Of a stretch of 64,000 nt of DNA, positions 1 to 10,392 are shown one piece after another; positions within the stretch are counted from its first letter, which is position 1; each line of letters starts with the position of its first letter. The stretch is from Mantis religiosa (Eukaryota > Arthropoda > Insecta > Mantodea > Mantidae): contig JAUKNK010000059.1 of NCBI GenBank assembly GCA_030765055.1, positions 520,001 to 584,000 on the forward strand, in the 5' to 3' direction. The notes beneath the pieces are model-generated. The model was not told the DNA's origin, ran no database searches, and was given only the letters and a program-made list of their open reading frames with translations. The translations under genes and the position numbers were made by a program.

Positions 1-2
1 GA

Positions 3-1883
3 GTATTGGGCATCTTCCAATATGAGGCACGCTTCCTAATTAATTATGCGAAGGAGATAGCACCTCTGAGAGCACTCTTAAAGAAAGGCACAAGATGGCG
101 GTGGACGAACGCACACCAAGAAATTTTCGAAAGGGTGAAAGAGCTATTCGGACAAGCAATTTTACTAGAACGCCCACGCAGCGACAGAACTTTTTATATA
201 TACACCGACGCATCAAGTTCAGGTTTTGGAGCAATCCTGTGTCAACTTGACGACCAAGGAAACCAATGTGTCATAAGTACGGCATCGAGGAACCTGACAC
301 ACACGGAGAAGATAGCCTGTGTCACTGAACAGGAAATAGCAGCCATTTTTTTCGCGATTCAAAAATTTAAGGATTTCATCTTTAACTGCCAAATAACAAT
401 ATTTTCGGACCATGTGAGCCTCTCCTTCATAAATAATTGTAAACTGACAAGCACCAAAATCTCCCGATACATACATGAAATTATGTCGCACGACGTCACC
501 ATTAAACACATCCCAGGAAACCAAAACATTTTTGCAGACACATTGTCACGTTTGAACGCAAAAGGCGACATACCTGAATGCATAGGTAACACACAAAGAG
601 AAGTCCACGTGTTGAAACTAGACCTGCAGGGCAACAAAGAACTGACAAATCAGATAAAGAACATTAAGAAAATCCAAGAAGAGGACGACAAACTTGCTAA
701 AATTTTAACAACAGCTCCTGAAATTCAGAAAGACACAAAAGGACTATATGGCAAACGTGATGGAATCCTTTATAAACTTCAAGGTAGACACCATCCAACA
801 TGGCGAACATACGCCCCACGCGTCCTTGAAAATCTCATAATTGATTCATTTCATACAGCAATTATCCACGGGGGAACAGAAAAAACGTGTTTGACGATAG
901 AGGAGTATTTTTATATCCCTCGGCTCCAACACAAAGTACGGCAACGTATATCTGCCTGCATTATCTGTCAAAAAGCAAAACCCATGAACGTGAAATACGA
1001 CACTCCACCAATATCAATATTACGCGACAAACCACTAGCTCTCGTCACAATAGATGCTCATGGACCAATGCCTACGGGAACGGCAGGAATGAAGTACATA
1101 TTCGTAATGGTGGACGTATTTACCAAATTCACTAAATTATACCCGATGAAGAGGCTAACAAGCGCAAATTGTGCAAGCAAAATTCTAGACGATTTTATAC
1201 CGAAATATGGTAAAATGGACGCCATTTTGGCGGATAACGCGTCCATACACAAAGGCAAACATTTCGTCAATAAGATAAGAACATCAGGTATCAAAATATA
1301 TAATTCCACAGCATACCACCCGGAAAGTAACCCGTGCGAGAGATCGATGAGGGATCTATCCACCTACCTGCGAATATTAACACACCGCAAAAGACATACC
1401 TCGTGGGTCACCCAACTACCACTAATAGAAAAAATCATGAACAACACGATCAACCCGAACACTGGTATAGCGCCAGTCAAGCTACACCTAAACCAAACGC
1501 CAGAAAGCATTTTACCAGGCTTAAACAGAGCAATTAACACAGACGAAATGAACGAAATCCAGCAAATACAAGAAGCCTACGAACGCCTAAGGAAACGAGC
1601 AGAAACTAGAAATAAAAGGAAGAAAAGATACAAAAAGAAATGGACGCCGAACATAGGAGATAAGGTGCTAGTGAGAACCCACAACAAATCTTCAATGCTT
1701 AACAAAACATCACAAAAACTGCATATCCTTTGGGAAGGGCCGGCTATGATCGTTGCGAAGTTCGGTGATCGTTCTTTTGAGCTGGTAGACTATAAAACGA
1801 AGAAAAACATAGGTAGATATAACATAGCACTATTACGACCCTTTAAAGAACTGGAAATCACACATACTCAAACCATTACCTGA
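3..1883 (+). CDS. pol: Gypsy-type LTR retrotransposon pol, 3' part (RNase H and integrase)
   Basis: This frame is open from the left window edge to a TGA at 1881-1883, so it is the C-terminal part of a longer polyprotein; the reverse transcriptase core lies outside the window. Numbering from the TTG codon at 6 (625 residues), an RNase H domain covers about 30-185, with acidic residues in YTDAS (67), EQE (about 108-110), FSDH (135) and FADTLSR (178). A zinc-binding HHCC module follows (H283, H288, C318, C321). The integrase core has D350 in TIDAHGP, D410 in LADNAS and E445 in NPCERS, close to the usual D,D(35)E spacing. A basic stretch (535-546) and a GPY/F-like C-terminus with WEGPAMIV (576-583) complete it. 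In this family these domains process and insert the element's cDNA. No stop or frameshift occurs in 625 codons, which suggests a fairly recent copy. The order RNase H then integrase is that of Gypsy, not Copia. Confidence 0.93.
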   Translation, partial: VLGIFQYEARFLINYAKEIAPLRALLKKGTRWRWTNAHQEIFERVKELFGQAILLERPRSDRTFYIYTDASSSGFGAILCQLDDQGNQCVISTASRNLTHTEKIACVTEQEIAAIFFAIQKFKDFIFNCQITIFSDHVSLSFINNCKLTSTKISRYIHEIMSHDVTIKHIPGNQNIFADTLSRLNAKGDIPECIGNTQREVHVLKLDLQGNKELTNQIKNIKKIQEEDDKLAKILTTAPEIQKDTKGLYGKRDGILYKLQGRHHPTWRTYAPRVLENLIIDSFHTAIIHGGTEKTCLTIEEYFYIPRLQHKVRQRISACIICQKAKPMNVKYDTPPISILRDKPLALVTIDAHGPMPTGTAGMKYIFVMVDVFTKFTKLYPMKRLTSANCASKILDDFIPKYGKMDAILADNASIHKGKHFVNKIRTSGIKIYNSTAYHPESNPCERSMRDLSTYLRILTHRKRHTSWVTQLPLIEKIMNNTINPNTGIAPVKLHLNQTPESILPGLNRAINTDEMNEIQQIQEAYERLRKRAETRNKRKKRYKKKWTPNIGDKVLVRTHNKSSMLNKTSQKLHILWEGPAMIVAKFGDRSFELVDYKTKKNIGRYNIALLRPFKELEITHTQTIT

Positions 1884-2472
1884 CGCGAACCGGAGTCACT
1901 GAACTCATTAATGTACGGCACAGGCAATTAGTAAACACCACTTTGTTACAAATAGAAGAACTACACACGTTTCACAGAAATAAGAATAACGGACATAGAG
2001 AGTAAACGCGATGGAATTTAACTATAATATAAACAAATGCTACACCTGGTTATACTAATAAAAAAAATTTGTACTTAGAATAAGTTAGCGGAACATACAA
2101 GGAGTTATAAATACAAGTGCCGAAAACAAAAGCAATCACGACATTGCAGTGACGCGAGTGACAGTGTATGAAACATTAAAGGTGCACTATACTTAAAGAG
2201 GCAATGTAAAGCCCAAAAGACAACAATAAAACAAATAATGTAAATAAATAGAGAAAATCAGAGACAATCCAAAAATGCAAAATCAGATTGATAACGTAAT
2301 GTAAAATATTGGACACATTGAAAACTAAGAAAATATGTAACAATGTATATAAGGGTATAAATGTATAAATGTATGTATGTATTTTATTGTAAAAAAAAAC
2401 CAAACAAACGCTCTAAAGCTCCTTGCTTGCACTTGCGTTGACGAAGGGAAAGAGGAGAAACTAGGTAACAAT
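1884..2472 (+). mobile_element. Gypsy element, untranslated region with polypurine tract
   Basis: This AT-rich stretch between the pol stop and the probable 3' LTR contains no long open frame on the plus strand. A purine-rich run at about 2443-2460 (GAAGGGAAAGAGGAGAAA) sits just before a TG dinucleotide at 2473, which is the position and composition expected of the plus-strand primer for LTR retrotransposon replication. An env-like third ORF is not evident. Confidence 0.55.
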
Positions 2473-3300
2473 TGTCAGCGTTAGCACGTTAGTTAAACTT
2501 TGAAGGTCGCGGTTTCGTGGGACTTTCGAAGGAATTTGAAATTTTTCCCAACTTGTGAGAAAAATAGCAATATTCCTCCGAAGGGCATTTGAAGCAGAAA
2601 CCTCAGGTTCCAAGAGGGAAAAGATCAATAGAAACTAATACAATAGTAGAGATCATAAATAAGCATAATGGGAATAAAAAGGGAATAAATGATATAAGAA
2701 ACATAGTTAAAAAGAATATTCGAAATAGCAATACAGTACAAATGAAGGAAAAATTGGACAGGAGTTGCCTTTGGGCACATAGACAGGGCAGGAAGCACAG
2801 AACAATAGAACCGACATCAAGACGCCAGTAAAATATGCGAGGTATAAGGAAAACTCAGCCAAGCATGATAGAATACCGTTATGACGCTGAGAGGTCATAC
2901 AACCCAGAGGGGCGGAGAATAGTACTGATGCATAGGAACGACATACGGAGGTGACCAAGAAGAGAAAATTTAAGAAATAAACCCTGCCAATAAAATGTAG
3001 AGTAAACCACGTGATAGGCGTAAAATAGAAAAGGAATAGAAAATGGGCGGTGATAGGAAAGAAAAGCTAGGATAGAAGCTGAAAATACGACAGGCAAAAG
3101 AGCGTCACTCTGCTAGTGAGGACGACGGGGAGAAGACGTGTTATTGGAAGATTACTCCGGTAATGGGTATTGTGATAAAAGTAGGATCAGATGTCGCAGT
3201 CCGACTTAGAGTTATGATCTTGAAGATAGTGCAAATATAGGGAATAACAAGGGAGTTCGCGAAGCAACGTAAAAACATCGTAAAGGGGAAAGGAAAATTA
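2473..3300 (+). mobile_element. Probable start of the 3' LTR of the Gypsy element; far end unresolved
   Basis: The sequence from 2473 begins TGTCAGCG, right after the purine tract, as an LTR should. The second LTR lies outside the window, so the right boundary cannot be fixed by comparison. Somewhere before the Jockey-like fragment (about 3460) the LTR must end and flanking DNA begin. The region is A-rich with several AATAAA-like words and no recognisable gene. Confidence 0.4.
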
Positions 3301-3459
3301 GGAAGACAACGCAAGTGTTAACAAGAGAGCTACGAGAGCCCGGCTAAAGAAAAATAAAGGAATTGAGAGACGCTCAACACGACTTTTGATAACTGAACCC
3401 TGAGAAAGAGATCCCAGCTCACCGACGATTAGACAAAACACCCACCTTTCCACCTCACC

Positions 3460-4005
3460 GTCAAACCTTTCACACTCCATCCCTAACCAAGCACACAATA
3501 GGACAACGAACCGAAAAAGAACCCACACCAGTTTGGATGGGAGTCCAGCTTATCGTAGATGGTGCGGGATCTTTCCGCACCACGTCCACGATGTACGGGA
3601 CCCCGTAGTAGGTATGAAGGATGTGGGACGGGAATCTACGCCCGGTATTGTAGATCAGTGCCCTGTTCTGGACGCGCTGTAGTCTGCGAATAGTGGTGGG
3701 AGCCGCATATCCCTGACTTCGCAGCCGTACAGAATCAGGGGCGGTATAATCGCCCGATACAGGCGTAGTTTGAGGTGCGTTGTTATGGCGGATTTGAGAA
3801 TTGGGTATAACTGCGTTAGCACTGCATACCCTTGTCCGGCTTTGATCTGGACGTGACGTGCGTAGGTGAGACCTCGATCGAGGTGGACGCCAAGGTACGA
3901 TAATTGGCAGTGGGCACCTCTGCCTCAACCTCAGCGACCAATCCGGTCGCACAGCTTGGACCTTAGCCAGAAGAAGAGCACAGCTCTTCTCGGGGCTAAT
4001 GGCAC
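3460..4005 (-). pseudogene. Jockey-like non-LTR retrotransposon, C-terminal reverse transcriptase fragment
   Basis: Read on the minus strand, this region carries the tail of a Jockey-type reverse transcriptase: a motif like AISPEKSCALL (about 4000-3960), then a frame with SRSHLRTSRP, and PDSVRLRSQGYAAPTT leading into IRRLQRVQNRALI. The last motif, with its surrounding A..I.L YG..W pattern, is the typical segment after the catalytic domain in Jockey elements. The reading needs several frame changes, and the polymerase active site is absent, so this is a short dead remnant. It resembles the better preserved copy at 7464-8690 (same QNR and RFP.ILH motifs), so the two belong to related families. 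A 3' poly(A) tail was not identified. Confidence 0.75.
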
Positions 4006-4069
4006 AAAGTATTATTGAACACTAATAATAAAACACGGCGAAGCTACCCGTTATCAAATTTGACGTTTT

Positions 4070-5000
4070 AATGTCCCGCGGGTTTCTCCCACCACAGCGT
4101 CACACAGTGGAAGTCTCCTGAAACACAAAGTACTCGTGGGGTGATAAAGATATCGCGCAAGTTATAATTACTTTCTATATATCTATATCTCTTTCTTATG
4201 AAACATCTGTTCCAAAACATGGGATTATTGATGTACTGTTTTGATGCAAAGCAATTATACAATTGGAGCTCTAATAAGTTTGTTCAATATTTCAGAGGTA
4301 GATCAAAATAAAGCTACAAGTACTATCATATTTCAGAATATAAGTCCTCAGAAATTTGTATAAGTCGAATAAAATTAATTCCTTTTTTTGTATATTCAAT
4401 GCTCGGTGTTCTACAATTGCATTTAGCACATATAGTTGTGATGTAAATCTGAATAAATAAAGGAAATTTATAAATGAAGTGAGACGGTAACAAAAACGAA
4501 GTGCATGTTTGGGTCTATCTGTGGCTTTCGTTGTGTCATTTAAGAATATTGGGTACCTAGAATTTGTAGAAGACAGTAATGGCTTCACAGACATCCTGCA
4601 TGTTTAAAAAATTATAACTGAAAACGTCTCTACGCATGGATACGAAGAAGCAAAATGGCAAATAATCTTGCTGAATTCTTGTTGTAAAATGTAAGTTAAT
4701 CGCCACAGCTGTCCCTTAAGTTTCCGTCACAATTTAATTTTATCAGATAATTTTGGAAATTTGGCTGTGGTTTGTGAGAATTCAGTCAGAATTTAGTTGC
4801 CCCTTCTGGCGTTCAGTTAATCTTTGAATATCTGTAAAACATATCATACTCCAAGATCTTCGGATTTCAACATATTTAATGCTTCTAATGAATGAAAACT
4901 GTCAACATTTTCGTAATGATGTTACTCTTTGCATAAAAAATATTGCCTACTTAATACCTGAATTCTATCATAAAATTAGTATAACATAAAACTAATTAAA
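4070..5000 (-). repeat. Diverged duplicate, copy 1 (partner at 5805-6800)
   Basis: This AT-rich segment aligns in order and orientation with 5805-6800. Matching landmarks include CCCGCGG.TTTCTCCCACCA (4075 and 5811), TTCCAAAACAT (4210 and 5946) and TACTCTTTGCATAA (4923) against TACTCTTTGCGTAA (6736). On the minus strand a peptide around 4700-4570 reads MRRDVFSYNF...AITV, and the partner reads MRTDVLNYKF...AINV, which looks like old coding sequence. Frames are broken in this copy. I do not recognise the family. It could be a tandemly duplicated, decayed host gene or an old transposon. Confidence 0.5.
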
Positions 5001-5804
5001 CAGAAAATATCTCAGGAGTAATTAATTAGCAAATTCGCCTGGGACCCTGGACAAAGCACCACCACTGTCAACTGAATGTGTATCTATTTTAAATGGAGAC
5101 AAGAAATCAGAGTAAATTGTTAGATATTCAAATTAGAAGGTTGTAGCCTGAAAATATAGAAGGTGAAAAGACCTATTGGACATGTTTAAAATTAGATTAA
5201 CTCCCTTACTGCACAAAGTGATGATCTATGGATGCAGTTGTGGAGAGATGTGTTAAATTTTGTTTTTGTATTAATATGAAAGAAAATGACACGTTACCAT
5301 AGTTATTATTCAAAGAAGACCTACATGGACATATTCAATTTACTAATATTATAAATTACATTGTTTGACTCTTTCTTCCAAAGCTACGTAACATATTAAA
5401 AATAATACATATAATATACAATCAAGTAATCCAAAATGAAACTAAGAAAACCATAGGAATAGTTCTAAATAAAAACTTTACAGACAGCAGACGCTAAATT
5501 AATTTTCTTTAAGCGGTAGTACATTACTGCAGAATTTTCTTCAAAATCTTCATGTGTCATCCTCAAATATACAGAAATAAAATATAGTTTGGTATTTAAG
5601 CAACTTTCCAGTTCTGAATTTTGCTGTAAATCTTTCTTAGATGACATGGAACCGCAAAATACATATGTCCAGTAAAATTTCGAAATTTAATTTGTGTAAA
5701 ATGCAATTTCTCCTCTAGCTTCTATGTATATGCGTGGTGTACAAATTATTTTTTAACACTAAGAAGAAAATCCAGCGCAGCAATCCGTGTATAAACCTGC
5801 AGCT
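5001..5804. other. AT-rich interval, nothing recognised
   Basis: Between the two diverged duplicate copies there are only short open frames (60 codons at most on the minus strand) without recognisable motifs, and no tandem repeat or tRNA-like structure. Confidence 0.4.
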
Positions 5805-6800
5805 CAGATATCCCGCGGTTTTCTCCCACCAGAGCGGCACACAGTGTAAGTCTCTTGAAATACAAGGTACCGGCTGGCAGTTAAAGATGACGGGCAATTT
5901 GTAATTGTTACTTAAATATAAACATGTCATAGTTATTTAGAATATTTCCAAAACATAGCAATAATGGTGTTCGGTTTTGACGTATATTATATAGTAAATT
6001 AGAAGAATATTTGACATATAAATGAATATAAAGAAAGGAGATATTGTGTTTCCGAACAAAAGTCTGCAGATATCGATAAAAATTTACTCATTATTTATAT
6101 GTTCTTTAAGATGAAAACGAAAACATCTGCCAGTTTATTTCGCCTATTACCCAAATGAACTTAACAAAACTGTGTGAAACGCGTATATTATTAAAATAAT
6201 ATAGCAAGCTATAAATATAGCAATCAGAATTGCGATATAAATCCAAATAAATAACCCAGTACATCCCAAATGAGGAAAGCTGGTATACATTTTGCTCCAG
6301 TTTAGGCTTCATTTTGTTGTTTACGAATATAGTTGCAATATATTTGTTACTAGACATTTATAGCATCAGAAGCCTCCTGCTTTGTTTTAAATTTATAATT
6401 GAGAACATCTGTTCGCATGCCTAAGGAGATCCAAACGTTGAAATAAATTTTAAGTCGATGTTTGGTAAATTCCAGTAGATTAACATCTCCGTAAAGTTTA
6501 ATTAAATCACTGCTGTCTTGGAAATGTGTATTTAACATTGCACCATACTTCAGAATTATCAGCCCTTTTTGCAGATTTGATTCTGGCTTTTTAGAATGCA
6601 GTCAGTGAATTAAATTCATTTGCTATTTCGGGATCTAATTCAGTGTGTAAATCGTGTAACATGTGATATTCCCCCAGAGATTCGCAACTTAATCGTTCCA
6701 GTGGAGGACGATTATCAGAATGCCCCTGCTTATGCTACTCTTTGCGTAATTCTGCATACTGAATGCCTGAATTATGTCACAGCTTGTTTCCACACTAAAA
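5805..6800 (-). repeat. Diverged duplicate, copy 2 (partner at 4070-5000)
   Basis: Second copy of the sequence at 4070-5000, in the same orientation and about 1.75 kb away. On the minus strand, 6538-6350 holds an open frame of 62 codons containing DLIKLYGDVNLLEF and MRTDVLNYKF, the part that matches copy 1 at the protein level. A second minus-strand frame (6357-6106) is hydrophobic (YWVIYLDLY, SLLYYF). The pair looks like two relics of a tandemly duplicated multi-exon gene or of one old transposable element; I cannot tell which. The right end lies just before the LTR that starts at 6815. Confidence 0.5.
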
Positions 6801-6814
6801 ACGTATGCATATGT

Positions 6815-9278
6815 TGTGACTTTTTTGGTTCCTGAGATTAAACGCATGTGTGGAGAAATTCAAAATGCTCTTTATTTCCGTAGAAAGGCTCTTGTACAAC
6901 CCTGATATCAGCAGAATGACGCAACACACACGAACGTAATCTTCCAGGCTGTCTGCACACTGCTCTCTACCAACTCCTTTCCTTACGGCTTCCTGCTGGA
7001 CTGCTGAACTCCAGAGGTCCAGAGGTAGTCCTGGTCTGGCGGGGCACTTTTTCTTTTTCCCCGTCCGTGCGTCTTCTGCCGCAGTACCTAGCCGATTTGC
7101 GGCTTAACCTGCGTAGTGAGTCAGGAATGATTTTTGTTGTTCTGCTGGGGGTAGGTTGTAGTTTGTTTAAAGGTGTTTGTTTGGATGCCCTTGAGTAATA
7201 TCAGAAGGCAGCAGCTTGGCGGTTCTATTGCACTCTCCCATTGGGGGGGAATCGGTTTTGTGCTTTTGCGCCGTTTTGATTACGGATGGCCTAACGCTTG
7301 AGCCATCAGGCGTAATGTTAATTTAAGGTTAATGGGCTCTAACTTGGATTAACCAAGGGGCCCCAGGCATAAAATGAATTTAAGGTAGCTCTAACTTGGG
7401 TTAACCAAGGGACCCCAGGACGTCCCTGTGGAGTTTGAATGATGGCAAGCGTCTTTGCTCCCTCTAGTCATACCTGCCCAGGGAGTTCACCAAAGGGTTG
7501 CCATGGGTTTGGATTTTGTCGTACACTGATCGTGCCCTCTCTCGGATGACATCGACAGTGTACGGGGTTTTCGAATGTTCATGTAGGATCTGGGCTGGAA
7601 ATCTCCAGTTTGTATCGTAAATCACTTTGAGCCCCCTGTTCTGCAGCGTCTGGAGTCTGATGAAACTGGTATTTGCCACTGTTCCCCAGATCTCACAGCC
7701 GGACAAAATCATGGGTGGGATGATTTCCCGATACAGCTGGAGTTTGAGACGGAGGGGCATGGTTGAACGGAAAATTGGTTATAAGTTCCTGAGCGCGGCG
7801 TGTCCAAGATGGACCTTGCCTTTGACTTGCGGAGCGTAAGTTAGTTTGCGGTCCAGCGTCACTGCGAGATACTTCGCCGTTTTCACCCATGGGATTCCAC
7901 GGCGCCGTAAAACGAAGTTCTGCTGCAACCGGTTGGCTCTGGTTTTCGCCAGGACAATTGCAGAGCTCTTCTCCGGGTTAATTGCCATTCGCCATTTTGC
8001 GCTCCATTCGCCAATGGCCCGGAGCTGGGCTCGGATCTACCGAAAGCCGTACCTCAGGTTCCTGTTTACCGTGAAGATCATGAGATCATCAGCATCCTGA
8101 CAGGTGTGGGTGTTGTGGTGTGTGGGTACGTCGGCCATGTAAGCTGCAAAGAGTGCTGGTGACAGCACGCTGCCTTCCGGCACTCCAGCGCCAATGGGCC
8201 TTTCGGTTGACAGCTTCCCCTCCACCTTTACTCGGAAGCTTCGGTTTCCGAGGAAGCCGGCCAACAAGGGAATGTATGGTCGGGGAACTTCATGCTCTAG
8301 GAGTTTGTAATTAAGCCCCTTCTGCCAGATAATGGCGACTGCCTTCTCCACGTCTAACAATACTGCTACCGTTTTAGACCTTTCCTGGAATCCCAGGGAG
8401 GCCTTCTCGGCAACCCGCAGTAGTTGCTGGTCGTGGAGTGGCCAGAACGGAAGCCAAACTGGTGTTCCGGGATTAGGCCCCTGTCCTCTAAGTGAGGTAG
8501 GAGCCGGGAGAGCAGCAGTTTTCCAAAAACCTTCGACAAAACTGGTAGAAGGCTGATGGAGCGGTAACTGGAAGGGAAAACCTGATTTCTCCCCGGCTTT
8601 AAAACGCACACCACGCGCGCATCCTTCCAGACAGCTGGAAAGTGGCGCATGTATAGGCAAGCATTATCCATCCCAGCAAAGGAGAAGTCCAGCAGAGGTT
8701 CAAGTCCCTGGTAAGACGATTCCTAAGAGCACACCGCAAAGAGGCCTGGGAAAACATGTTAAGACAAGTAAATCTCCAGGAGAGAAAACCATGGCGAATA
8801 GCCCATAGCTTGCGGAAACTGCTGAACTCGTCCAGTGCTCTCGCTTTTGTGCACTAATCTTTGGTTCTCGCAGATTGGAGAAGTTTCTGGACAACTCGCG
8901 AAGATTCACGGTCTTTCACGACGGCAGGCGAAGGAGGAGGACTGTCGAGACGTCTCTCCTGCTCCCTCCCCACCCACGGTTCGCCAGCAGTGCGTGTCTA
9001 AGCACTCATCGGCTTCATTGGCATGGCTTGGCCGTCAGTTCTCTCTCACTCTCTGTTTCCTCTGTATCCCTCGCCACATAAAAACGGCCTTGCGGCACTG
9101 CTCCCTCCTCAAGGCTGGTCGTCCCAAAGAGCACCATCTAGTGAGCCAGAAGATTCATGTGTACCACGTACATCTTTCTTAGGAGCGCCTTCTCGGTGCG
9201 GTAGACCAGGCCGTTACTGTTGTTTTTGAAGCTTCAGGCAGCTTCAAGCCACGCGATCGTAGATACGGGTTCGCGACA
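6815..9278 (-). mobile_element. Solo LTR (family R), interrupted by a Jockey-like LINE
   Basis: The two ends match the solo LTRs at 10011-10388 and 34349-34996. On the plus strand it starts TGTGACTTTTTTGG (6815) and ends GGTTCGCGACA (9278); the element's sense strand is minus, reading TGTCGCGAACC to AGTCACA. The inner 3' part carries AATAAAGAGCATTTTG, a polyadenylation signal shared with the sister copies. The flanks are ATGT on the left and ATAT on the right, close to a 4-bp target duplication. A LTR of this family is about 380-450 bp, so the extra 2 kb is an insertion: the LINE fragment at about 7030-8690. The part at 8899-9090 matches the LTR fragment at 11846-12080. Confidence 0.7.
7030..8690 (-). 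pseudogene. Jockey-like non-LTR retrotransposon, 5'-truncated and frameshifted
   Basis: On the minus strand the fragments, in order, spell the palm and thumb of a Jockey-clade reverse transcriptase: FPAVWKDARVVCVLKPGRN and SSYRSISLLPVLSKVFGKLL (about 8640-8520), HQFGFRSGHST (about 8460), VAVLLDVEKA (about 8360), GVPEGSVLSPALFAAYMAD (about 8190-8130), the active-site region QDADDLMIF (about 8100-8070), INPEKSSAIVLAK (about 7980), and LILSGCEIWG-like and LQNRGLKVIY segments down to a stop at 7464. At least three frame changes are needed. The catalytic box is DADD, where the family has F/Y-A-D-D. The 5' part with the endonuclease is missing. A 3' untranslated region of roughly 400 bp follows (7463-7030), with two imperfect copies of a unit of about 50 bp at 7325-7425. 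The element sits inside the LTR at 6815-9278. Confidence 0.85.
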
Positions 9279-9282
9279 ATAT

Positions 9283-10006
9283 ATATAACTGTGATTCGAA
9301 GAAAGTTCATTGTACTTGGCACATTTTCTTAAAATAGGGTAATTTTTATGCGATAACGTTTTTGGTGCTTAAACTGGAGTAATTGATAGTTTCTGATATT
9401 TGCAATGCTGGCATTAAAATTGATTTGACTAAATAACTCTTCGCTACATCCCAGGCCATTAACAAATTTATCAAGGAATAATTGATCACCAAGTATTCTA
9501 CAAACAGAGTGACATTACTTTGAATTCCTTTGGCAGTTGCATGTCCAGCTTCTATTATCCAACGATTGGGCAATTATTTGCCTTTATCCCTCATCTCTTG
9601 CCTCTTTGACTTTAATTTCAATATGATACCGAGAAAAGATTACGATGTTCTTTAGACACTATCTGCATATCCATACTGGAATAGTAGCAATATTGTTTGA
9701 GGTAATATATGGAGTGTGAAAGTCCAACAAGTGCTAATAAATAAAACCATGGTGCTTTGAATTATATCTGTTTCCTTATGCAAAAATGTTCAGTAAAGTA
9801 ATTCTCTGAAGTTAGCCAACGCGCTTGGTTCGAACTAAATCCTTACACTACTGCCCGGCCACACACCACTGAAAAGCAATAAACAAGTTGTGGGAAGCGG
9901 TAGCTGTTGAGGTAATATTGGAAACCTCCCTTCACTGGTGCTGCTTCCAACCACTATACAGGGTGTTAGGGTTATTGGTACAGATGTTTTTATGAAGGGC
10001 ACATTA
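9283..10006. other. Unassigned interval between two LTR copies
   Basis: No convincing open frame or tRNA-like head. Near 9956 the words ACAGGGTGTTAGGG appear, a motif often seen at the ends of small DNA transposons, but I could not find a matching inverted end, so no element is called. Confidence 0.3.
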
Positions 10007-10010
10007 GTAT

Positions 10011-10388
10011 TGTGACTTTGCAGGTTCGCAAAATTAAAAGCACAGTTGGCAGAAATTTAAAATGCTTTTTATTCCCGTAGAAACACACTTTGGTCAACTC
10101 TTACATTTGCAGAATTACGTTACATACACAAATACAATCGTCTAAGCCGCTGATCACAGACAAAGGGTCTGTGTCAGCTGCATGCCAAGATTCTCAACTT
10201 CCTTTTTGACTCTCTTCTGGCGTTTCGCAATTTCTTATATACACCTCTACTCATATTTCTAGAATGAACAAGACGGCACTAGAATATTCTATTCCTTATC
10301 TGTTTCCACAAGCCTTTTATCTCCGCGCTATCTTTATTTGTCCCTTTGTGTGCGTCGGCCGCGCTATCACGACAATAGGTTCGCGACA
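10011..10388 (-). mobile_element. Solo LTR, family R (uninterrupted copy)
   Basis: This 378-bp unit starts TGTGACTTTGCAGG and ends TTCGCGACA on the plus strand; the sense strand is minus, so it reads TGTCGCGAACC ... AGTCACA with the canonical TG...CA ends. On the sense strand there is a TATA-like GTATATAAG followed by AATAAAAAGCATTT, the promoter and polyadenylation signals expected in an LTR. The flanks are GTAT (10007-10010) and GTAC (10389-10392), a 4-bp target duplication with one mismatch. No internal region is attached, so it arose by recombination between two LTRs. It is the best copy for defining the family. Confidence 0.75.
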
Positions 10389-10392
10389 GTAC

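Noticed and set aside
6106..6357. Odorant or gustatory receptor exon on the minus strand
   Set aside because: The peptide is hydrophobic but lacks any receptor signature, and AT-rich DNA readily gives such frames.
9278..10011. The two LTRs at 6815-9278 and 10011-10388 as the two ends of one short retrotransposon
   Set aside because: Each has its own flanking 4-bp duplication-like words, only 0.7 kb separates them, and that interval shows no primer site, gag or pol.
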